DNA of 64,000 bases from Nemophila menziesii. Taxonomy: Eukaryota > Streptophyta > Magnoliopsida > Boraginales > Hydrophyllaceae. Below are positions 39,500 through 47,859 of this stretch, piece after piece. The stretch lies in NCBI GenBank assembly GCA_029959085.1, contig JARWIR010000002.1, positions 34,001,733 to 34,065,732 on the forward strand. Direction: 5' to 3'. The translations under genes and the position numbers were made by a program. The notes under the pieces were generated by a model that did not search any database, was not told the origin of the DNA, and was given only the letters and a program-made list of their open reading frames with translations. The stretch's first letter is position 1. Each line of letters starts with the position of its first letter.

Positions 39500-41032
39500 T
39501 ACAACAATTTCTTTGCTAACTTTGGTTGTTAGCTTGGGTTGGTTTAGGTTGGTTATAGGTTCTTGGTCCCTCCTTTATAGGTTCATTCCTGCCTTGACTA
39601 CAATTAATCTCCTTATGCCCCAAAGCCTTGCAATTAGAATGGAGGTAACCACTCATAATAAGCTTCCACCACATGAATTCCATCCTCTTCAAGATCAACC
39701 TTCACCCTTTTTACAAGCTCTTTTGTCATATCAACTTCCATACACACTCTAGCAAAGCTTAGCCTATCTTGCATCTATAGTATTTTTGCCCTGGTGGATT
39801 GCTCTCTCATTTACTAAAAGTCTGGAATCCTGGGTTACTCATTGGTGGAATACTGGGCAACCCAAAATTTTATTGAACGATATCTAAGAAAAGAGTATTC
39901 TAGAAAAATTCAGATAGGAATCCAAAGATGAAGAGAGAAACAAAAAATATCACTACTGTGTAAACCAAAAGTTTGAGAGTAAGTATTACACAATCTCCAA
40001 GATGATTTTTCGAAAAAAAAAGAGAATAGGTCCTCCATTTTTCTACCACATATCCGATTTTGACACAAAGAAATGAGGTTCTTTTTTATTTAGTTATAGG
40101 GTCCATTTGAAGTGGGATGCCCAAAGCACTACTTATGTAGCTTAAACCATCATTAGTCCACAAATGTAATGGGACCTTTCTCAATTTAACCCAAAGTGGA
40201 ACCTTGGTTAAATCAAGCTTATCAATTTTCATGTTAGGTTCCCACTTTCTCAAGATCATAATTCTACCATTAACATGCCAAACTTGCTCTAATATATTGT
40301 TACATTCTTTCTCACCTTGAAACTTGAAAAGAAATACATTCATATCAGTAGATTTTATCTCCAGGGGACCACAATTTCTCCATTGAGCACTAACCATACT
40401 TCTAACCATGTAATATTCAGGAGCTTCTCCAAAGAATTGTCCAACAAGACAGTTTCCCCATCCCTCAATTCCACTCTTCACTACATTCGTAGGAGGTTTA
40501 ACCATGAGTTCATCTTCTTCTTTACTAGGAGCAAAGTATTTCAATTTCAATTCTTGATCACTCTTCTTGAACAATTCATTCAACTTACCTTGCTTTCCAT
40601 TGTTTTCCTCTATTATTTCCACCTCGTATTCACTCACATTCAAGCTTATTTTCTCGAGGGAAATAGGATCCTCAACCTCATCTATTGTACAGCCAACAGC
40701 TTGGGTAGTCTTGGTGCTTTCACTAGAGATAGGTAAGGTTCTAACCATTAAATCCTCCAACTCAGTTTCTGTTCCTCTCTTGGGACTTTCATCAAACCGT
40801 TTATCTCCACTCTTTGAAACACTATCTTTCCTACTGGATTCGTGTTCCTCACACTCATCTGCACTATTATTCATCAAATTAACACGTTTAGCAGTAGAAA
40901 AGTTGTTGCTCACTTGTATTACTGGAGTTGCAGGCACATATTTACTTGAATAGGCATAAGCTTCGCCCCATTATCCTTTGCTTCAACAGTTCCTTTGATA
41001 TCCTTGTTTCCATATTTTTTTCTAGGCGCCAT
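39500..41032 (-). pseudogene. LINE ORF1 pseudogene, DUF4283/CCHC (copy 1)
   Basis: The start equivalent is ATG at 41032-41030 (minus strand). A one-base deletion near 40944 shifts the frame after about 30 codons. The next open stretch (40937-40086) covers the acidic N-terminal region and the DUF4283-like domain (for example NCLVGQFFGEAPEYYMV and VPLWVKLRKVPLHLW). The frame is then broken by the foreign segment at 39768-40085. Downstream, the zinc-knuckle part remains at 39516-39698, but a 6-bp deletion near 39638 removes the first knuckle Cys, leaving SNCKALGHKEINC. The C-terminal ~115 codons seen in copy 2 are deleted. At codon 86, where copy 2 has a stop, this copy has an Arg codon (aga), which suggests the ancestral frame was open there. 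Confidence 0.85.
39768..40085. other. ~318-bp foreign segment inside LINE copy 1
   Basis: Copy 2 reads without a break from 'agcctat' to 'tttagttatagg' with 9 bases between. Copy 1 has about 318 bp of unrelated, AT-rich sequence there. It has no recognisable terminal repeats, target duplication, poly-A or clear coding similarity, and it is not satellite. It replaces the intervening bases rather than being inserted cleanly, which is more like filler DNA from break repair than a transposon. Its origin is unknown. Confidence 0.7.
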
Positions 41033-41783
41033 CAAGTCAGGATCGAAAATAGAAAATCAGCAAAAAAAGAATCAGTGAAAAAGATGAAGAAATGAGCAAG
41101 AAATCAGTAAAATCGTGTTTAATTGCACAAGTTCAGCACAAAAAAATTGGAAATGATTTACTCATGGATTTCCTTGTTGATTCTAACGCTGAAAATAATG
41201 CTGTTTCTCCTTGATTATTGCCTAATTATTACTCAATCAACAACTTTCCTGAAAAAATCAGAAACCAAACATTCGTCTCACGCGTTACAGCCCACACACC
41301 AATCCCTTTGACGCGTTACAGCCACTCACCCTCTTCACTTACACACTGCCAACAAACCTATTCTCCAAATCAGCTTTCCACTAAACCTCTCCTTTAATTA
41401 ATTTCAGCTTCCAATTCCAATCAAATTAAACCTCACGCGTCCAACTTCTTTCCACTTTCTCAAACCTTACACGCCAACTCAGCTTTCCACTTTCTTCCCT
41501 CTTGTATTAATTTCCAATTCCAATCAAAATAAACCAAAGAAAATTAAAGCCAAATGAAATAAAAATTTAGGAAATGAAGAAATCTAACTCCGGTCAAACT
41601 ATGGTCAAACCACCAGTCAATCCCCGTTCAAACTCCAACCATAGCATCGGAGAGTCATCGGAGATGGTGGGGGTCAACTTTGGTCAACAGGAGTCAAAGC
41701 TTAGTCAAACTTTGACTAAAACCTTCAAACCCTAGAGAGAGAAAGAAGAGAGAAGGGAGATGATTGTGTGTTTTAGGTGTTGT
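41033..41783 (-). other. 5' leader of ORF1-only LINE, copy 1
   Basis: About 750 bp between the 5' end and the ORF1 start, alignable with 47089-47845. It includes two nearby 'acgcgttacagcc' copies (around 41279 and 41310), pyrimidine-rich stretches, and the W-box cluster close to the 5' end. No open frame of note. Confidence 0.75.
41592..41717. promoter_or_regulatory. W-box cluster in LINE leader, copy 1
   Basis: Several TTGAC(C/T) cores, mostly read as ggtcaa/agtcaa on +, lie near the 5' end of the minus-strand element. TTGAC(C/T) is the core recognised by plant WRKY factors. Its position matches the internal-promoter region of LINEs. Regulatory activity is inference. Confidence 0.45.
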
Positions 41784-41797
41784 AAATCTCTAACATT
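41784..41797. repeat. Right 14-bp target duplication of ORF1-only LINE copy 1
   Basis: aaatctctaacatt, matching 39359-39372; the host monomer resumes. Confidence 0.88.
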
Positions 41798-44700
41798 ATA
41801 CGCTAAACAATAAACACAAAACCTTAATCCTATAACCTACACTGAATCCATCACCATAAGCCCTAAATACTAACCATAAACACTAACAATAAACCGTAAC
41901 CAAAAACCTCAAACCCTAGATCTAAACCCTATACCCCCTAATCCCAAAACCATAATCACAAAAACCTAACAATAGAAAGGATAAAAACGTGAAGATTTTG
42001 GCTCGTTTCTATCATTCAAACACTTTGTAAACCGTTTTTAAGATTTTTGAAGTTCTCGGACGTATTTTTGCTAACTTTCGCATAATTTCTCAGAATGGGG
42101 AACATAATATATTGTTTTTGAGTGCGTTGGGTCTTCTAGGACCGATAGATGGCTTCGCCATCTAAGATCATCTGTTTTACGTTTTGAGATGTGTTTTGTT
42201 GACTTTCAGGTTGTTTTTAATATTCTATTTCGGGATATCGTTATTTTTGGTTCGTTAGGTTTTCACCAACCGTAACATTCAACACTAATTTCTAAAATCT
42301 CTAACATTATACCCTAAATCATAAACACAAAACCTTAACACACACCTAATCCATCACCATGAGCCCTAAATACTAACCATAAACATTAACGATAAACCGC
42401 AACCAAAAACTACAAAACCCTAGAGACTAAACCCTATACCCTAATCCCAAAACCTTAATCAATGAACCCTAACCATGGAAAGGATAATAACGTGAAGATT
42501 TTGGCTCGTTTCTATTATTCAAACACTCTGCAAACCGTTTTTAAGATTGTTGAAGTTCCTGGGAGGATTTTCGCTAACTTTCACATACTTTCTCAGAATG
42601 GGGCACATAATATATGTTTTTTGAGTGCGTTGGGCCTTCATGGGACCGATAAAGCAATCTAAGATTATCTGTTTTATGTTTTGATGACTTTTAGGTTCTT
42701 TTTAATAATCTATTTTAGGATATCGTATTTTGGGTCCGTTAGGTTTTTAACAACCGTAACATTCAACCCTAATTTCTAAAATCTCTAACATTATACCCTA
42801 AATCATAAACACAAAACCTTAACCTTATAACTCACACCTAATCCATCACCATAAGCCCTAAATACTAATCATAAACACTAACAATAAACCGTAACCAGAA
42901 ACCCCAAACCCTAGACACTAAACCCTATACCCTAATTCCAAAACCTTAATCACTAAAACCCAACCATGGAAAGGATAATAACGTGAAGATTTTGGCTCGT
43001 TCCTATCATCCAAACACTTTGTAAACTGTTTTAAAGATTTTTGAAGTTCCCAGGAAGATTTTCGCTATTTTTCGCATACTTTCTTAGATAGGGCACATAA
43101 TATATGTGTTTTGAGTGCATTGGGCCTTCTGGGACCGACAGATAGCTTCGCTATCCAAGATCACATGTTTTACGTTTTGAGATGTGTTTTGTTGACTTTT
43201 AGGTTGTTTTTAATATTCTATTTTAGGAAATCGTATTTTGGGTTCGTTAGGGTTTTACCAACCGTAACATTCAACCCTAATTTCTAAAATCTGTAACATT
43301 ATACCCTAAATTGTAAACACAAAACCTTAACCCTATAACCTACACCTAATCCATCACCATAAGCCCTAAATAATAACCATAAACACTAACAATAAACCGT
43401 AACCAGAAACCCCAAACCATAGACATTAAACCCAATACCCTCATCCCAAAACTTAAATTACTCAACCCTAACCATGAAAAGGATAATAACGTGAAGATTA
43501 TGGCTTGTTTCTATCATCTAAACACTCTGCAAACCGTTTTAAAGATTTTTGAAGTTCCTGGGAGGGTTTGTGCTAACTTTCGCATACTTTCTCAGAATGG
43601 GGACAATAATATATGTTTTTTGAGTGCGTTGGACCTTTTTGGAGCGACAGTACGCTTCGCCATCACAGATGCTCTGTTTTACGTTTTGAGATGTGTTTTG
43701 TTGACTTTTAGGTTGGTTTTAATATTGAATTTTAGGATATCCTATTATGGGTCTGTTAGGTTTTTTACCAACCATAAGATTCAACCCTAATTTTTAAAAT
43801 CTCTAACATTATACCCTAAACCAAAAACACAAAACCTTAACCCTATAACCTACACCTAATCCATCACCATAAGCCGTAAATACTTCCCATAAACTCTAAC
43901 CATAAACCGTAACCAGAAACCCCGAACCCTAAACACTAAACCCTATACCCTAATCCCAAAACCTTAATCACAGAACCCTAACCTTGGAAAGGATAATAAC
44001 GTGAAGATTTTGGCTCGTTTCAATCATCCAAAAACTCTGCAAACCGTTTTTAAGTTTTTTGAAGTTCCCGGGAAGGTTTTTACTAACTTTCGCATACTTT
44101 CTCAGAATTGGGCACATAATATATGTTTTTTGAGTGCGTTGGGCCATCTGCGACCGACAGATAGATTCGCCGTCCAAGATCATCTGTTTTACGTTTTGAG
44201 ATGTGTTTCGTTGACTTTTAAGTTATTTTTAATATTCTATTTTAGGATACTGTATTTTGTGTTCGTTAGGGTTTTACCAATCGTAACACTCAACCCTAAT
44301 TTTTAAAATCTCTAAAATTATACCCTAAATCGTAAGCACAAAACCTTAACCCCATAACCTATACCTAATCCATCACCATAAGCCCTAAATAATAACCATA
44401 AACACTAAAAATAAACCATAACTAGAAACCCCAAACCCAAGACACTAAACCCTATACCCTAATCCCAAAACCTAAATCACTGAACCCTAACCATGGAAAG
44501 GATAATAATGTGAAGATTTTGGCTCGTTTTTATCATCGAAACACTTTGCAAACCGTTTTTAAGATTTATGAAGTTCCCGGTAGGGTTGTTGCTACATTTT
44601 GAATACTTTCTCAGAATGAGCCAGTTAAAATAAATTTTTTGAGTGCGTCCTTCTGGGACCGACAGATAGCTTCGCCATCCAAGATCATCTTTTTTAAGTT

Positions 44701-45330
44701 TTGAGATGTGTTTTGTTGACTTTTAGGCTGTTTTTAATATTTTATTTTAGGATATCATATTGTGGGTCCGTTAGGTTTTTACGAACCATAACATTCAACC
44801 CTAATTTTTTAATTCTCTAACATTATACCCTAAGCCATAAACACAAAACCTTAACCCTATAACCTACACCTAATCCATCACCATAAGCCCTAAATACTAT
44901 CCATAAACACTAACAATAAACCGTAACAAAAAACCCCAATCCCTAGACACTAAACCCTATACCCTAATCCCAAAATCTTAATCACTGAACCCTAACCATT
45001 GGAAGGATAATATCGTGAAGATTTTGGCTTGTTTATCTCATCCAAACACTCTGCAAACCGTTTTTAATTTTTTGAAGTTCCCGGGAGGATTTTTGCTAAT
45101 TTTGGCATACTTTCTGAGAATGGGGCACATAATATATGTTTTTTGAGTGCGCTCGGCCTTCTGGGACCGACAAATGGTTTCGCCATCTAAGATCATCTGT
45201 TTTACTTTATGAGATGTGTTTTGTTGACTTTTAGGTTGTTTTTAATATTCTATTTTTTGATATCGTATAGTGTGTCCGTTAGGTTTTTACCAACCGTAAC
45301 ATTCAACACTAATTTCTAAAATCTCTAACA
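41784..45330 (+). repeat. Most diverged satellite block, between the two LINE copies
   Basis: Anchors are at 41971, 42474, 42965, 43473, 43983, 44492 and 44997. From about 42.9 kb the monomers carry many private changes: 'ctatcatccaaac', 'gagggtttgtgctaac', 'gatagcttcgctatcc', and an altered 'gaatgagccagttaaaat' in place of gaatggggcacataat. No HOR is visible. The spacing is still about 500 bp. Confidence 0.88.
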
Positions 45331-45332
45331 TT
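45319..45332. repeat. Left 14-bp target duplication of ORF1-only LINE copy 2
   Basis: aaatctctaacatt, matching 47846-47859 and identical to the duplication around copy 1. The end overlaps the poly-T tail. Confidence 0.88.
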
Positions 45333-45540
45333 TTTGTTTGATAGGACCATTTTATATCAAAATAAAATAGTACAAATCAATACATGCTTGCTTTTGACCC
45401 AAACATTAAGCATGGCTAGGACGTGACCCTATACAACAATTACTAGGTATGTAATGCCTATGAAAATCATTACAACACACCACTCTACATAACCATACAA
45501 CACAAACATAAAACTCTTACAATAAAAGATTGAAACCTCA

Positions 45541-47088
45541 TCAATCCCCACTCAAAAACATATATAAATAATCTTCAAGACTCCCCTTTTCCTTGTTTTG
45601 AGCCTCTTCAAGGGTTTCATTTGCCATGTTTAAAGCACAAAAGGAATTACTTAACTCCCCTTCAAAAATATTAGAATCACTAGGTGTACTAGGTGTTTTT
45701 TCTTTCCCCTTTACCCTACCACTTCCCACATTTTGAGGTGGAGTTGTAACTATGTTTTTGGTGCTAGGAATATGAATTTCAGCATCCTTCTTCTCCATTT
45801 GCTTTTTTTGCACTACCCTCCATTCTTCAACCCTCTTTTGAACTTTGTTTTGGTTTAGTTGGTTATTAGCTTGGTTTGGTTTAGTTTGGTGGTTAGCTTG
45901 GGTTGGTTTAGGTTGGTTATAGGTTCTTGGTCCCTCCTTTATAGGTTCTTTCCTGCCTTGACTACAATTGATCTCCTTATGCCCCAAAGCCTTGCAATTA
46001 GAACATCTTGGAGGTAACCACTCATAATAAGCTTCCACCACATGAATTCCATCCTCTTCAAGATCAACCTTCACCCTTTTTACAAGCTCTTTTGTCATAT
46101 CAACTTCCACACACACTCTAGCAAAGCTTAGCCTATTCCTTGATTTAGTTATAGGGTCCATTTGAAGTGGGATGCCCAAAGCACTACTTATGTAGCTTAA
46201 ACCATCATTAGTCCACAAATGTAATGGGACCTTTCTCAATTTAACCCAAAGTGGAACCTTGTTTAAATCAAGCTTATCAATTTTCATGTTAGGTTCCCAC
46301 TTTCTCAAGATCATAATTCTACCATTAACATACCAAACTTGCTCTAATATATTGTTACATTCTTTCTCACCTTGAAACTTGAAAAGAAATACATTCATAT
46401 CAGTAGATTTTATCTCCAGGGGACCACAATTTCTCCATTGAGCACTAACCATACTTCTAACCATGTAATATTCAGGAGCTTCTCCAAAGAATTGTCCAAC
46501 AAGACAGTTTCCCCATCCCTCAATTCCACTCTTCACTACATTCGTAGGAGGTTTAACCACGAGTTCATCTTCTTCTTTACTAGAAGCAAAGTATTTCAAT
46601 TTCAATATTTGATCACTCTTCTTGAACAATTCATTCAACTTACCTTGCTTTCCATTGTTTTCCTCTATTATTTCCACCTCGGATTCACTCACATTCAAGC
46701 TTATTTTCTCGAGGGAAATAGGATCCCCAACCTCATCTATTGTACAATCAATAGCTTGAGTAGTCTTGGTGCTTTCACTAGAGCTAGGTAAGGTTCTAAC
46801 CATTAAATTCTCCAACTCAGTTTCTGTTCCTCACTTGGGACTTTCATCAAACAGTTTATCTCCACTCTTTGAAACACTATCTTTCCTACTGGATTCGTGT
46901 TCCTCATACTCATCTGCACTATTATTCATCAAATTAACAAGTTTAGCAGTAGAAAAGTTGTTGCTCACTTGTATTACTGGAGTTGCAGGCACATATTTGC
47001 CTTGAATAGGCATAAGCTTCGCCCCATTATCCTTTGCTTCAACAGTTCCTTTGATATCCTTGTTTCCATATTTTTTTCTAGGCGCCAT
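45541..47088 (-). pseudogene. LINE ORF1 pseudogene, DUF4283/CCHC (copy 2)
   Basis: ATG at 47088-47086, stop at 45541; 516 codons in one frame with a single in-frame TGA at codon 86 (46833-46831). Copy 1 has AGA at that codon, so the stop is a point mutation. The N-terminal ~185 residues are Lys/Glu/Ser-rich. A DUF4283-like domain lies roughly at 190-326 (NCLVGQFFGEAPEYYMV; VPLWVKLRKVPLHLW). A CCHC knuckle follows: C362-x2-C365-x4-H370-x4-C375. Then come a Gln/Asn/Lys-rich stretch and a low-complexity C-terminus. DUF4283 plus zf-CCHC_4 is the usual ORF1 (gag-like, RNA-binding) of plant L1-type LINEs. A downstream in-frame piece from about 46815 remains open for 424 codons but lacks a good ATG at its start. 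Confidence 0.88.
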
Positions 47089-47845
47089 CAAGTCAGGATC
47101 GAAAAAAACAAATCAGCAAAAAAAGAATCAATGAAAAAGATGAAAAAATGAGCAAGAAATCAGTAAAATCGTGTTTAATTGCACAAGTTCAGCACAAAAA
47201 AAGCGAAAATGATTTACACGGATTTCCTTGTTGATTCTAACGCTGAAGATAATGCTGATTCTCCTTGATTATTGCCTAATTATTACTCAATCAACAACTT
47301 TCCAGAAAAATTCAGAAACCAAACATTCGTTTCACGCGTTACAGCCCACACATAAATCCCTTTGACGCGTTACAGCCACTCACCCTCTTCACTTACACAC
47401 TGCCAACAAACCTATTCTCCAAATCAGCTTTCCACTAAACCTCTCCTTTAATTAATTTCAGCTTCCAATTCCAATCAAATTAAACCTCACGCGTCCAACT
47501 TCTTTCCACTTTCTTAAACCTTACACGCCAACTCAGCTTTTCACTTTCTTCCCTCTTGTATTAATTTCCAATTCCAATAAACCAAAGAAAATTAAAGCCA
47601 AATAAAATTAAAGCCAAATAAAATTAAAAATTTAGGAAATGAAGAAATCTAACTCCGGTCAAACTGTGGTCAAACCACCAGTCAATCCCCGGTCAAACTC
47701 CAACCATAGCATCGGAGAGTCATCGGAGATGGTGGGGGTCAACTTTGCTCAACGGGTCAAATCTTAGTCAAACTTTGACTAAACCTCCAAACCCTAGAGA
47801 GAGAAAGAAGAGAGAAGGGAGATGATTGTGTGTTTTAGGTGTTGT
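47089..47845 (-). other. 5' leader of ORF1-only LINE, copy 2
   Basis: About 757 bp upstream of the ORF1 ATG. It contains two 'acgcgttacagcc' copies near 47335 and 47365. A short local duplication of 'aattaaagccaaataaa' near 47589-47630 is absent from copy 1. A pyrimidine-rich 5' terminus on the minus strand (ctcccttctctcttctttctc) is also present. No recognisable TATA box. Confidence 0.75.
47657..47780. promoter_or_regulatory. W-box cluster in LINE leader, copy 2
   Basis: Eight TTGAC(C/T) cores in 124 bp. Those read as ggtcaa on + are at 47657, 47668, 47691, 47737 and 47755. Those read as agtcaa are at 47680 and 47766. One ttgact on + is at 47775. They lie 65-190 bp inside the 5' end of the minus-strand element. 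WRKY binding is the established role of this core; activity here is inference. Confidence 0.5.
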
Positions 47846-47859
47846 AAATCTCTAACATT
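47846..47859. repeat. Right 14-bp target duplication of ORF1-only LINE copy 2
   Basis: aaatctctaacatt; the satellite continues after it. Confidence 0.88.

Larger units (their letters stand above)
39371..41783 (-). mobile_element. ORF1-only LINE, copy 1 (~2.41 kb, rearranged)
   Basis: Non-satellite insert with a poly-T start on + (eight T from 39371), so it is a minus-strand element with a 3' poly-A tail. A 14-bp target duplication flanks it. Going 5' to 3' on the minus strand it contains a ~750-bp leader (41783-41033), a broken ORF1 with a DUF4283-like domain and a CCHC knuckle remnant, and a short 3' end. No endonuclease or reverse transcriptase sequence is present. Compared with copy 2 it has a ~318-bp foreign segment (about 39768-40085) and a ~424-bp deletion at the ORF1 3' end. 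Confidence 0.92.
45331..47845 (-). mobile_element. ORF1-only LINE, copy 2 (~2.5 kb, nearly complete)
   Basis: Minus-strand element. The 3' end (+ strand left) has a short interrupted T tail (tttttgtttg). The 5' end at 47845 is the same as in copy 1. Structure 5' to 3': a ~757-bp leader, ORF1 of 516 codons (47088-45541) with one premature TGA, then a ~205-bp 3' end. There is no ORF2. A 14-bp target duplication is present. This looks like a non-autonomous LINE carrying only ORF1, comparable in layout to mammalian HAL1 elements. It would need a partner's reverse transcriptase. Confidence 0.92.

Noticed and set aside
14592..44306. Plus-strand open frames of 60-101 codons in monomers (for example 14592-14774, 43491-43790 and 44001-44306).
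   Set aside because: Chance open frames in AT-rich repeats with no recognisable domain; not kept between monomers.
40317..47151. Plus-strand frames over the ORF1-only LINEs (40317-40736, 40567-40953, 46372-46791, 46766-47005 and 46897-47151).
   Set aside because: They lie opposite the DUF4283 coding region and its N-terminal part and have no domain of their own.
39371..47845. A host zinc-knuckle gene and its duplicate.
   Set aside because: Poly-T/poly-A tail, target duplications and the DUF4283-CCHC ORF1 layout fit a LINE; both copies are broken.
9416..47845. A strand bias of LINE insertion (all three LINE copies are on the minus strand).
   Set aside because: Two of the three probably derive from one insertion, leaving two events, which is too few.
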